From Incurvaria masculella (taxonomy: Eukaryota; Arthropoda; Insecta; Lepidoptera; Incurvariidae), in NCBI GenBank assembly GCA_946894095.1, contig OX335641.1:6652501-6716500 (forward strand): a stretch of DNA of 64,000 nucleotides. Direction: 5' to 3'. The translations under genes and the position numbers were made by a program. The notes under the pieces were generated by a model. It made no database searches. It had not been told where the DNA came from and saw only the letters and a program-made list of their open reading frames with translations. The first letter of the stretch is position 1; every line of letters begins with the position of its first letter. Below are positions 1 through 13,600 of this stretch, in pieces.

Positions 1-1517
1 TTGATGACTAAATAAATATTGATAACAGGTACTCTATGCCCTGTTTGGGTATAAGAAACATTATAACTTGACTTCATACTGTCTTTCTGTGTGCTACTTT
101 CGTGTTTGTACCAAAACATTTATCACATGGATATTGATACTTATTTTTAAAGCTGGTTTTTAGGAATGGAGTAGACAACACAAAGTTTATGTCATGTGTC
201 GCAAGAGCGATCTCACCTGAAACGTCATAACTGTTATTCCTGTCAAGTTTTATTTACAATATGAAAGGTTTACTCGATTATGTAGTTAGTATAAGGTTAA
301 GGCTTTTTTTGTCTTAAAACTAATTTTAATGTAATTGACTAGTAGGTACCATGGTTGAAATTATATATAAGTTATATTATCGTGATATTATCCTTTGCAC
401 AACTACATTATATTTATAAAATAATTTTCTTAATATGATTTTTTTAAATAATGTCGAGGAAGTTGAGTGATTTTAGTAATATAGAATGAGTAAATAAAAT
501 TTTCAAATCTATGTCGTTTTATTTTGTATCGTTTTGACAGATTTTACGTAGCAGCATTTTAGGTATATAATGATATAAATAACAGTGTACAATGTGACAT
601 AAATAAGCAGTTTTTTCCCTGTTAAAAAAATTCTACATAGGTATGACAGAACTAGTATGATATAGGTACTACAAAGTATAGATGGGCACCCATTATTAAA
701 ATACAAGAATTGAAAAGCATTCTTTATCGAATCAATAACAGTACAATGACTGCAATGCCACATAAAAATGTTGATTAGTAGAGTGTGGGTACTAACATAC
801 TATTCCGAGCTATCTGTAGAATATTTGCTCAGCGTATTTACCTTTTTGGTACCTAGGACATGTTGAAATAAATTGCTTTTATAGGCAGTAAGACACAAAC
901 ACTGATGCAGTAGCTGTCGTTTTCAACTGGGTCAACCCAATTGAAGTGCACTTGAAGGCCTATTTAAATATATTATGAGAAATTTGTTCCTCTTATCTGA
1001 ATGTTGGAATGTTTAATGTAAACATGACTTATGTTTTACATTGGATATTATCTAGAAATTACATAATTAGCGTTCTAATTGGGTAGGTATGTAAAACAAG
1101 GATATTGGTAGGTAGTTAAAAATGACTTTCTTCTTATTTTTAAACTAAGAACGATATCTCTCCAGGATGTATGGACAATAATGTATCCAATTTACTATAT
1201 TAAGTATGTATTTTATAAATTACTTTATATTTGATGGAAATAAACACAATTTATGTTTATTAGGTATAAACATTTTCTTTACCTCTAAAAACAAAATAGC
1301 CCTATGTGAAAATACATGATGATTTTAGCTTTACGCTTTATTCCTATAGTTAGTACAAATTTTTACATGTAAAAAAAAGTATTTTATTTCATTTCAAGTG
1401 TTCGAATTATTGCAGCTAAGGATAAAATTTACTTTGTATAACAACTGGAAACCACCACCACACCCACACAACGTGAAGTTGATATCCAACCATTTTTTCC
1501 AGTTTCTGAGCTTCAAG
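1..1517. other. 5' flank of Sema5c
   Basis: AT-rich. About 215-640 is a repeat also found at 15205-15640 (separate entry). I see no coding exon, TATA box or CpG-rich promoter I can defend. The real promoter may lie left of the window. Confidence 0.5.
215..640. repeat. Interspersed repeat D, copy 1
   Basis: Diverged copy of the block at about 15205-15640 in intron 14, in the same orientation. Shared landmarks in order are CCTGTCAAGTTT, TAGTATAAGGTT, CTTTTTTTGTCTT, TTTCAAATCTAT, GTTTTATTTTGTAT and ATAAATAAGCAGTTTT. No coding capacity seen; class unknown. Confidence 0.7.
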
Positions 1518-1626
1518 ATGGCTGCCCCCTCACTGCAGCTCTACGGGATTGCAGCCGTTGTACTGTTGGCGACTTTCTCTAAGGGTCACATTCCGGAAGA
1601 CGACTTCAGAATAATCAACAGGCAGG
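1518..1626 (+). CDS. Sema5c: Sema5c exon 1: start codon, signal peptide
   Basis: Codes residues 1-36. A short polar start ([10 protein letters not shown]) leads into the hydrophobic run [10 protein letters not shown], a typical cleavable signal peptide, then EDDFRII, where the Sema domain begins. The donor GTGAGT follows 1626 and the exon ends one base into codon 37. The same frame is open upstream to about 1398, but without an ATG. A possible acceptor (ATTGCAG) near 1415 would allow a 5' UTR exon there. Confidence 0.9.
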
Positions 1627-4600
1627 GTGAGTATATCCTTCGAACACAAATGGTATGTTTTTGTATTAGTGCATAGGTATCGTCTTATTTATCTGTGGGA
1701 TTAAATTGTTTCAAGAAAAGCAGTGCCAACACTGAAACTGCAGATAATGAGATACAGGATGAATTTTTCAAGTCATGGCGAACTCCAAAACTATCAGAAA
1801 TTGTGATAAAAATTCAAAAGAGTCATGGCGCTGCCTAATAAAAACTAAGACAACATTATTCGATTTTACAAAAAAAAAAAAGGACACTGAACTGATTATT
1901 ATGCGAATTGAATACTTAGTCGCCCAACGGCATCGCTTGTCAATAAGATTGTGTCCAAGCAATGAGAAGTAAGCTGATGAAGGATCCATGCACAGACAGA
2001 TTGAATATACAAAGTCTGGTGACAGAAATGACTATGACGAAACCTAAGCAGGTTATAAGTTATCACGGTGAACCTAGCATAACCTATACAGTCGGGACGT
2101 AAAAGTGTTTTAACCACTCTTAAACCTAGTCATTGTAGGAGTGTGTATTAATGGGACATCAAGAAGAAGTTGCTTTATGGTGATATGATAGCCGATTGTG
2201 TAACAGAATCAAATTACAATAATTGGAATTAGCGAAAGGATCGTTTGCAGATGACTCTCCCACAAGACAATGGTGTTATTTTTTATGCGTAATTCTCCCA
2301 CAGCTGTTTGTATAAATGTTTCGATAAATACACCTCCCAGTTGGCATATTTTTTTTCTTGGACATACTCACTAGGATTGTATTGATCATATGCCTCTTTA
2401 TTTTTTTAATCAAGTAGGCAGTTATTGTCCCAGTTTATGTAAAACAATAAAAAATTGTGCTTTTTATTATTTAACTGGACATGGATGGCTAATACCACAC
2501 CCACTGTCATGCTATTTTCCCAATAAATTTCGTTCCCGAAGGAGTAGAAGCCATGATTTCTGCCCTTTCTAAGCAAAGTTAGATTGAACTGCATTGAAAA
2601 CTCGAAAATTTTTGTTCATTGCCGTTTCTATCATCTTGCGACGATACAAAGACAGGTGGGCTTAACAGCTTTCTAAGGATTCTGAACCACGAAACAGCTC
2701 GCATTTGTGACGAAATGCACTTATCCAACTCAGAAAGAGTTGCATTACCGGGACGGGGATTTGGACATATGACTCTTAAACAGATTGGCCTTAGAAGTTG
2801 TATAATCATTCCATAATAGCTTCTTCGATATGTCTCTCCTCCAATTTGTACCTTTACCACAAGCTGTTCTTTATTTATGTTTTCCTAGCTATAGACCAGG
2901 ATCCCCGATTTGGGTATACATTGTTGAGGTCTCCGCCATAGATAGGAAGGTGGCCTATTTTGCTTCTCTGTACCTATTCAAACATCATTATGTATAATAC
3001 AGCACATACATGATTTAGGTTCAAACGAAATCTCTGTTATTCTTCCGACTCATACACAATGCGTAAAATATTATCTGACTGGTTATTTATAACCTAAATA
3101 GATAAGACTTACTACTCACTGAACGGCCTTCGTATGGACAATAACGTAATTGAATTTTCAGACTTACTGGCAACCGATTCTGATATCTTTCGAGATAACA
3201 CCACGGAGTCTTTCAATCAGCTACTGTTCGATGTTGCCAGGGATCAAGTGATTGTCGGCGCAAAGTGAGTATAAACTTTATAAACTGCACAAGCTGTTCG
3301 ATTTGCCTCTATTATATGTAATGTAAAGTATTATGATTTATCTCAGAATATCATTTTTGACTATGCACCAATGGTACTAATACTTTTTGTAAGTGTTTTA
3401 AAAGAAATTGCACAAATGAATAAAAATAATCACCAAAGAGAAAGGTAATGAAATAATACTGGTTATGTTTATTCAAATTTACATAGATATTATTAGCCCT
3501 CAAAACCATAAAAAAAACTGCCCTTGTACTGCTGAGAACATGCTATGTTTGCCAATTTATTTTTGCATCGCTCGCAAAACAAACTTCTTCTGAATTAAAA
3601 TGATGCATGTTTCTTATCCTTTAAAACTCAATGTAACCTCAAAAACGGTAAGCAGGATGTGAGATTACCTTGAAATCTAATGTAAAGGAAACTGATATGG
3701 AGCCACAAGAACACTTTGTTTATGAGATCAGATAACACCTTTAATTTACCACTTCAATTTGCCATTTACTTGCTTTTCGTTTTTCAACCCATAAATCAGA
3801 CTTGTGCTCTGATTTCATTTTTAAATTTGGTTGATTTTTATCAACACAAAAAAGGGAAACGAGTATTTGTTTTTAGTTAGTTATGTTTTTATGTTTTTAG
3901 TTTATATGTTACCAGAATATTTGACTGTTTTACCATTATCGCAATTTAGAAATAAGGCCAAGAATCTCCTAATTGACAATGTATTTTATCGAATTGAAGA
4001 TTTTTTATTACACAAATTTGATTACAAATGATATGTATTGACAATGAATTAATTTGATTAACTATGAACTTTAATATTTTTATTTTAATGATTATTTATA
4101 TTTGAATTTTGGTTTGCTTTAACCGTTATTTTATTTTTAAGTTAATTTAATTAGTATATTTTTTTTTTTGGACAACTTTAAAGGCTTTTTCTTTTTATTG
4201 TATTGTACTGATGTAATCAATCGATATGTATGAATCACTTAATATGACGTATTCTATAGCATTAAGTGCTTACAATGTAATATTGTATACTTGAAAAAAA
4301 ATGCTCCACTGAATAAAGAATTTGAAATATGAAATATGAAATATTTTATGTTTAGTTATATTTATTTTTGAGTTACTGAGTCAGTGTATTTGTGTGCTAC
4401 CTGCACTTACTTATTTTATTATTTGGAGCATTATCGACTTTCCCACCTGTCCAATCACTGCCACAATAATATAACATTGAAAACATTGTTACTATGACTT
4501 TTTGGGGGAACTCGCATTTTGTATAGAAATATATTAAACAGCTCTTTAACTGTTGTTAAAAACTATTTCAACTGCAACATTGCTAATATTTTTTGTTTAT

Positions 4601-7600
4601 AATCCATATCTGATGCAATTCTAGAATGCAATATCCCACCAGTTACAACGGAATGCACTAACAAATTCTTGCCTACCAAAAGGCAGAAAACTAAATAGTT
4701 GAAAAGCCATAATCTATACAGGAAAAGCAACATGTTCTGTGGTTTATAAACATACATTTACAATCCTGTGGTTGTGGTTAAATTATAATGAAATGTACTT
4801 TTACGAAACCTCATTCTCTGATATCAAATTCCTGCTCAAAGCATACCTCAATAAAAACTGTTTATTTTATTTATGTTGGTATTCGAATGTATATCCATAT
4901 CGATTATATTGACAATATTTTTTGCACAATATAATTGTGTAACAAAGTAAGAACAGGATAAACTCCTAATAAAACATTCTTATAAGTAGTTATGAATATT
5001 GTCTAGACTGTAATTTAAATACATAAATTGACCAATATTTTCTTCCATTAACGCACGAAATTGACACCATTGCATAACATTTTATTCGGATATTTAAATA
5101 TGTCGTTTCCCTAGGGACGCCCTTTACCGGTTGTCGCTCCGCGGGCTCCGTCTCCTCGAGAACGCGAGCTGGCCCGCGCCGCCCGAGAAGGTGCAGCTGT
5201 GCCAGGACAAGGGCCAGTCGGAGCGCGCGTGCCACAACTACGTGAAGACCCTCCTCGCCGACGCGGACAAGCTGTTTGCGTGCGGCACCGGAGCGTTCAG
5301 TCCGCTGTGCAGCTGGCGAAAGGTTGGTTTATTAACCACTACGTGAAGACCGTCTACGCCGAATGGGACAAGCAGTTCGCGTGCACTACCGGAACGTCGA
5401 GTCCGCTGTGCAACTGGTGACAGGTTGGTTTGTTCAAGTCGCCTCTTACAACATGCACAGGAAGAAATGTAGTGGCCGCACTTGTATTCCTTTTACGTGC
5501 CAAAACCCATACAGCAGATTATTGAGTAGTGCAGAATTTCACCGCTCCACATTTTTATATTGATGACACATGCCACATATACTGTCATGGTATTAGCCCA
5601 ACAAACCACATTCTCGAACCTTCCCTTCATCGACTCCCTGCCAAGGTTATTCTCTCTAAGTGCAGGGGTCCTTCAAACATGGTGTGAAAAAGCACCTAGC
5701 TGACTGGCATTGTTTTCGCAGCCCCTGTGAAAATCTGAAAACGCATGGGCGTCGTCGAGCGCGGGCTTAATTTAAAAACCAACAAATATTTAGTAAAGTA
5801 GAAAAATATACTACCTGAGTGGAAAGAAATATTAATTATTACATTAACACATTGTATAAGTACTCCTGGCACCATATTTAGCCTGCTAAGGAACTGAATA
5901 ATATAAATTGTATTAACATTATTTTTTCTGGGCGAAAAGCCTCGCGAACCACCAGTGTATTGTATTGTATTGTTTATTCATCATCCATAGACAGTACACT
6001 GCAATCGGATTTGTCATATTTGAGCATTGGCCAGTTCAGCAAAATAAAACACAGCGAAGAAGAACTGGAAAGAAACTCTGCTGTTTTTTTTAAACGTCCA
6101 CTTAGTCTAAGTTTGCAAAAGTGTTTGTCAATTATTTTAACAAAAACACAGGTAAAACACTAAATTCACATGAATACACAAAATTTAAAATCCATGCCGT
6201 ATGCAACAGTTCATGACAAATATCATTTTATTTGCAAAGACAATCCCCTCCAACTAATATGTTGCCAATTGGAGCAGGCCAGTCCCCACAAACAGCACCC
6301 GTTCACGAGCATCACGCCGTGCACAGCCTCTTTCAACCATATTTTAGGGAAAGAGATAACCCGAGCCAAGCGTCACCGTAAGAAAGGACCTTTAAGCGAT
6401 GCACTGCTCCAGTGGCAACACAAAACTGTTAAACACTTGCACATTAGGTTTTAATACTATAAGTTTTTGTCATAAACTACTACTGTCAGCTGATCACATA
6501 GTTACATATCCCTTTAAATTCTACCACCTACAGACAATTAAGAGTATAATGGTTTGAGAGCAGCCCTATCAATAAAGTAATAATAGATTCCTATATGAGA
6601 TTTTGACCAATACCGAGAAACTAATAATGCTTAACTAAAATAAAATAAAATTCTGGTGTATAGAGCCCTCGTCAGTGGGTCTCGCCCCAACGGTTGGGAA
6701 ACACTGATATAGTTGAACCCATTTCATGCCAGTCTTTTTGGTCACAATTCTGCTTCTTGAATTCACCATTTCATTTCCACAGATCGAGTCAGTGAACACG
6801 GTTTTGGAGTGGGTCCACGGTGTTGCCAAATGTCCCCACAATCCGCAGTCAAACGTAACCGCGATATTGACCACGTCTGGAGAGTACTACGTTGGCACAC
6901 CAACGGACTTCGCCGGCTCTGACACTGCCATCACCAGGTATTGATTTGTTGGACCAACTATGCTAGGGTTCCTAACGACAATGTGGACGTTGTTCCAGCA
7001 CATTCTAACTGGTCTTTTTTTCTGTAAATGTTTACTGCCTTTTCTATTAAGAATTTTCGTGTCATGTCACCCCAAGTCGAATCAGTTTCAACCTCGATGG
7101 GGCACTGAAAATTTCACATAAGACAGTAGATTAGTAGCAGTGCTAAGTGGAATATGTTTGCATGTTGTAGTAGTTCTAACTGGTGCGTACAAGTAGCATA
7201 ATACAATATAGCATAATACGTACAATAGCTTGGTGTAATTTTTTCTAAGTAATCTTCAATACTTTCCCAAAATTGGTTCACTCATGCAAGTTATTGATAA
7301 CATAAAATTATATAACAATGATCCAATGTGTAAAAATAAAAATAGCCCTTTTTTGGAACCATGAATATTTGATACATATTTCTTTTTCTAACTTTTATAT
7401 AATTTTTATAAAATCCAACATCTGGCGATGGTCTGCTGCTCACAATTTTAGAAACACTCGCCCGGTTTCGATGCCGTAATTTTCGTACTTCTTATCAATG
7501 AAAGGCTACTTAACTTCACACTAAATTACATGAGGGGGTAACAGTAGTATTTCACACTTAATTATATGAGAATTCAGGGTAAAACTGACTGTTTTTTGTA

Positions 7601-10600
7601 GAACTTTAATGCGGCCGAGCTGCAGGCATCCACTAGTCGCAAATATATGTGAAACAAGTTTTTTTTATGTAACTCGACATGGGTGGTTAGTACCATACTT
7701 ACTGTCATGATATTAGCTCAAAACACTGCATTCTCGAAAGAATTAGGTGCCATGCCAGGACCGTCGCTTTATGCGTAAACCTGCATTGAACTGGATGGAT
7801 TCCGAACCATGGATCAGCTCGCATTCGTGATGAAATGCATTTATCCAACTTAGACAAAAAAAAAAGTGGGACATGCATCAGTCAAGATTAAAGCCACGAC
7901 CTGAGCCTTCAAGCTATTTGTCTTTAAATTGTTTTATTAAGAAGATCAACATCACTGCTGACATATCACTTCACTTGCAGGAGTCGCGGTGCATCTTCCT
8001 CGGACAGCGTCACCCTGCGGACGCCGCAGTACGATCCCAACTGGCTGAACGAACCGCAGTTCGTGGGCAGCTTCGAGGACGATCTTTTCGTTTACTTCGT
8101 GTTCCGCGAGGTTGCCGTCGAGTTCATGAACTGCGGGAAGGTGAGAATGAAGCGTTGTGATTAGCGTGGATGTAATCTAAGCGTCGTATTTAAGAAGGCA
8201 CTGTCTCCTTGCCTGACCTAGAAATTTGTTGCGGCATATATATTCTTTCGGTTGAGTCATTTCGGAATGTTTCTGACAAATTTTTGGAAATGGTTTTTTT
8301 TTTTAAATACAACATCTTAATAATTGATTGGGGGTTGTTTGCTAAGACAGCATTTCACATGAATCTGACTCATAAACTTCAGAGTGCATCACTATGGAGT
8401 TAACACCAACTATAGGAACAACTTACCAACCAAGATGCCTCAATCCAATATTAATCGTAATATTACCTACTTGTTGAGTCTGTAATTTCAAACGTTGAAT
8501 ATGTTTGTCTGCCTGCATGAAAAGATGACACACAAGTCTTAAATACGTTTTACAGGACTTGAGGGAAGGATAATTTTGTTGATTGATAAAAGTACCATTT
8601 ATTTTTCTTTCTGTTACGCATTTAAGTGGTTTTTTTTAATGAACTTGAAATAACGAAGAATGTGGCCCATGCCAACAGACATTTCACTACCGACAAAGCT
8701 AGTAATGCTGCAAAGACACAGAACATTGCCGGGGCAGCGGAAAAGACTGTTGGGTGTTCAGTACAGGAATATACATGACACATGCTATTTCCAGCACAAC
8801 GATTGATAATATGTGCTGCTTCAACAATTCAAAACTAGTAGAAATAGCCCACGAGCATTTTCGCCGACTGCTGACATCTTCAAATCCAATATCGGTGTGC
8901 CCCGCTTACCGTCAGTTCACTGCCCATGCATGGACTCTATTTCTTAAATCTATCTATCTTAAATCATGCTCCATGTCACTGCAGATAATCTACTCGCGTA
9001 TTGGGCGCGTCTGCAAAAACGACTCGGGCGGTCACCTGATGCTGCGCGACAATTGGAGCACATTCCTCAAGGCGCGCCTTAACTGCTCTCTGCCAGGGGA
9101 CTACCCCTTCTACTACGACGAGGTGCAGAGCATCTCGTACCTGCCGCAGGAGGGCCTTCTTGTGGCAACGTTCACTACACCTAGGTGACTAGATACATTT
9201 ACCGGTTTTATTCGGTTAAACTAAAGGCAAGTTAAGGTCAGTGATAGTGCTCGACAGGAGTGAGGGAGCTGAACAGGGCATACGGTTTGTCCGTGCAGCT
9301 ATGGTTTGCCTGATGTGGTTCTCGCTTGGGCACTCATAGGAAGATAAACCCTTTGCATTTTAATATGTACAACATCAATGTTGAAGAAAGTGTCACGACT
9401 ACAATATATTGATGAAATATTTCATTTACCCATGTTTTGCTAGCAGTACCACCATCCTCGTTATTTACTAGGTGTTGAAAACAGCGGTGGAAAATCAGTC
9501 ATATAAATCCAGGGAAAGTAATTTTTTAGGAGCTACTACTTATTTTTCGATACCCTTCTGAGGTTGACAGCACTTTGTTTCCATACTCAGATCATGTGCT
9601 TTCTGATTCATATGTTCTGATTATGTGCTCATATTACTTTACCTTGGGCGATCTTGTCATATTCTGTTAGGTAATCTTCGATAGGTGGACTTGTTCAGCA
9701 TCTTTTGTGATTTGAAAACAAGTCGAATCAGTTTCAACCTCGATGGGGCACTGAAAATTTCACATAAGACAGTAGATTAGTAGCAGTCCTAAGTGGAATA
9801 TGCGTACAAGTAGCATAATACCTAGACACTGATTTCACTCAAGCTAGACTTCTAAAAGCCCCAATGGATCGACCGCTCCCGTCCACAGCAACAGCATAGC
9901 AGGCAGTGCGGTGTGCGCGTACAACATGTCGTCGGTGCGCACGGCCTTCGACGGCCCGTACCGGCTGCAGAGCGGCGCGGGCGGCGCTTGGGAGCCGCGA
10001 GCGCAGCTATCGGCGGCGCGTGCGCACTTTAGGTGCCGTGCCGACGATAGGTAAGTGCCAATGGAACATGTTTATTTTAAACATTCGAAAGGAACAGGTT
10101 TTAGCCAATTCATTAATGTTTTATTACCTACTGTATATTAGTAAGCGACCATTCCACAATTTTCATGAATAAGTCTATCATACCGTATTCCATGTGAAAT
10201 CACCCTTCTAAATTCTTCTTCTTCAGCCTTTTGTTGTCCACTGCTGGACGCAGGCCTCCCCCAGACTTCGCCAAGTTGTGCGGTCTCCTGTTTTTCTTCG
10301 CCAGTTGTCATCTGCTGTCTGACGTATATCGTCTGAGCAACGTGCTGGCGGTTTGCCGACGCTTCTTTTCCCTGTGTAGGGTCGCCACATCAAGACTTCA
10401 GTGTAAATTATAAATTACTTCCCTTCTAAATTATAATACACTAATTTCATTGTACAATCCTCACTCAATACACTCTTGTGCCTGCAATTTCACTGTGGTA
10501 AATGTTGACGCTGATTGTGACTGAATTAAATATCCTGCTATCTTTCCACAGTCAGCAGAAGTTCAACGACTACCATCGCTACCAGCTGATGCACGAAGCA

Positions 10601-13600
10601 GTGCAGCCCATCTCCGGGCGGCCGGTGTACCGCGCCACGCTGGAACGTTTCACCCACGTGACAGTGGACGTCACGCCGACAAGGAACACACCGACGCAGG
10701 TCGTGCTGTTCGTGGCGACAGAGGAGGGCGGCGTGATGAAGCTGGCGGTGCTGCCGAGGTTCTCCGGCGCCTGCCTTGTCGAGTTGTGGCGGCTTAGCGA
10801 CGACAAGAACAAGTTTACCATCGAGAGCATGCAGTTTGTGGAGGATACTGTGAGTGTAGACTACTGCTACGCTAAAGTGGTTCACGCAAGTCACAATCAA
10901 AGTTGGAGGGTGTCATAATGAGGTTGGCGAGATTGTACCTGCCTGCTCAAGTTCATCATCTGTTCGTAAGAGTACTATTTCAAGATTACGTTAAAGTGGT
11001 TCACACACGTGACAGTGAACGTCACACCCATGGGAACACACCGATGCAGGTCGGACTGTTCTTGACTACGATGAGGGCCGCGGGATGGAGCTGGAGATGG
11101 GTTTTTAGGGTCCTTATTGGCGATTAACAGCGTATCAATCTGGCTTTTGCAGACCTCTGTGTACATGGGAGGACGTCAGGGCGTGCTGCGTGTCGGCGCG
11201 CACCACTGCGGCCGCTACACGACGCGCGCCGCTTGCGTGGGCGCCGCCGACCCGTACTGCGGCTGGGAGGACGGCCGCGACCGCTGCCGCCACACCGCAC
11301 TGCACTCCGCGCAGCTCACGCAGTCCTCTGACTATTGTCCCGTGCTCGACATGCCAGGTACAGTGAGTTGCACTTCTCGGTGTACATAGGAGCATGTTGG
11401 TTTGTCCTGCATGTTGGCGAACAATACTTTACACAAAATCTTATCTGCACTTTGTAGAGCAGTAGTTTTACCGGCGTTAAATACTGACGCACCGTGTTAA
11501 GTACTCTCAGATTTTTTAAAGCTTTTGAGGATAAAACCATTCTCTACACTCGATATGGTGTTGGAAGTTCTGGTCATACGTCAGGTCAACACCAAGAATC
11601 CAGATGTCGTCGTCTATGCTCAGAGTTGTACCCTAGAAGGTCTGATCTGTATTCAACGGTGTCTGCTTTGCACTAAATAAACATGGCTGTTCTGCTCGCC
11701 ATAAACTTGGATGAGGTTCTGGTGACCCCATCCGCAAACTTGTATAAACCATGGCTTACTGACCCAATTAGCTGGTTTCAACAGTGGACGGTGGTTGGTC
11801 ATCGTGGTCAGATTGGGAGCCGTGCGTCCAGGACAATGGAGACACGTTCCCCGCCACAGAGAAGCCCGACTACTGCATGTGTCGAACGCGCCGCTGCGAC
11901 AACCCCAAACCGGCCAACGGAGGACAAACATGCAAGGGTGAGGATTCAGTTTGCAGACTAACTTATGTAATTATAGATCAACCATGCATTGACATTTTTT
12001 TTTGCCTCTTTATGCAACCGGGACTAAGGAGTTCAACTCAGCTTTTCAAGGAATCAGCTTCATTCAATGGAATCCGCAATTTCATAGAAATGTCCTTGGA
12101 AGAGAAGGTGATAATTAAATTCTAACATTAGTACACCTACAAAATGTTAGGAATTTGTTGCATAAAAAAATGCAAATAAAAAATTTGCTAGGGAAGCATT
12201 GGGAAAAAAGTGTTAAAAATCTATTAGGAGCAATGTCATCTGTGCCAGCAAGGATGGCATTTTATCAAATTTCCTAAAAAAATATACAAAAGTCGATTTG
12301 AATAGCTATGTATAAAAGTTTTGGCTGGCCATCCCCATTATCTTGGTCTCTAATGTTCACCACACGGGTCGGTGTGTGGCAGGCGCGGTGGTGGCGGTGT
12401 CCCGCTGCACGGTGCACGGCGGCTGGTCGGCGTGGTCCGCGTGGTCCGCGTGCTCGGCGTCGTGCGGCATCGCCGTGAAGACGCGGCGACGCGCGTGCGT
12501 CGCGCCGGCACCGCGCCACGGCGGCCGCCTCTGCGTGGGGCAGGACTCGCAGGAGATCTTCTGCAGCAGTCTGCCACCGTGTCCCAGTGAGTCTTATGTC
12601 TTTTGCTATCTTTATTTAAACAACATATAATGGAACTATTGGCTCTCTGAGCTGTAGTTCTTTCTAAACTTTGTTTTTAAACCATTTTTTTAAAACTGGC
12701 TAAAAACTGACGCTAAAAGATCAAACCTGCTTGCAAACATTCAAGAGAATCTGTTGAGAAAAACCTTTCAAAATGTATTCGATATTTAAAAAAAATTTAA
12801 AAACTGGCTCGACTAAAAAAATCCTGCATACAAATTTCATGGGTTGAGAAATGCCGGAGATATGAAAGTATTTTTGCCCAATCTTGAAACATTGATGCTA
12901 CAGTACAACGCTATTGATTATAATGTTACTCTACCACCAAGTCGGAAAGAAGATAGGTCCTTTGCATGGATTTCGAACAAAGAAGTGATTCTCTCAATAA
13001 AAACGCACCGCGAAAAGCAGTCAAATCAGACTGGGTGTACAGTTTTTTTACTGAATTTTGATCCACAAATGTTGGTGAAAGAATGGCTTATATCATTGCC
13101 TTATTTCGTCATGTCGCCGACAAAAGTGTATCAAGGAACTACAGCTGGTAATGTCCCGCAGATCCGACACCGCCGGTGGACGGCGGATGGGGCGAGTGGG
13201 GCCCGTGGTCGGCGTGCGCGGGCGAGGCGTGCGGCAGCGGCTGGCGCGAGCGGCGGCGCGCGTGCGACAGCCCGCCGCCGCGCCGCGCCGGCGCCGACTG
13301 CGAGGGCGACGCGCTCGAGCGGCAGCCGTGCGAGCGCGCGTGCGACTACAGGCGCGCCGCCGCCTGGACGCCGTGGCTGCAGGTCGCAGGTAGCTAACGA
13401 ACCTCCTCAGCCTTTGTCAGCCTCAGTGGCCCAGTGGCGCGACACTTCGGCGATCGCTCTCCGAAGTTAAGCTACGCTGGGTCCGGTCTGGTCTTGGATG
13501 GGTGACCATTAGACCGTTGAGAGAGGCTGGCCGTGGTTCGGATTCCACTTTAAACTGTAGGTCCCCTTCCTTACTTACTAGGTGGTAGGGTTAATCCCGC

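Noticed and set aside
1398..1517. An upstream in-frame start for Sema5c
   Set aside because: The extension has no ATG and would put 40 polar residues before the signal peptide; 1518 has a better start context.
3831..4031. A small membrane protein gene
   Set aside because: The C-terminal residues look like a LINE ORF end and a LINE-type tail follows.
5340..5431. The exon 3 copy as a mutually exclusive alternative exon
   Set aside because: It has an in-frame stop after CNW, lies out of frame with exon 3, and has no acceptor of its own.
8754..8984. Coding extension of exon 6 to the left
   Set aside because: The frame is open by chance; the CACTGCAG acceptor and the phase match to exon 5 fix the exon start at 8985.
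12844..13161. Coding extension of exon 12 to the left
   Set aside because: The long open frame here is not the frame of the TSR, and a good acceptor (GTCCCGCAG) precedes 13162.
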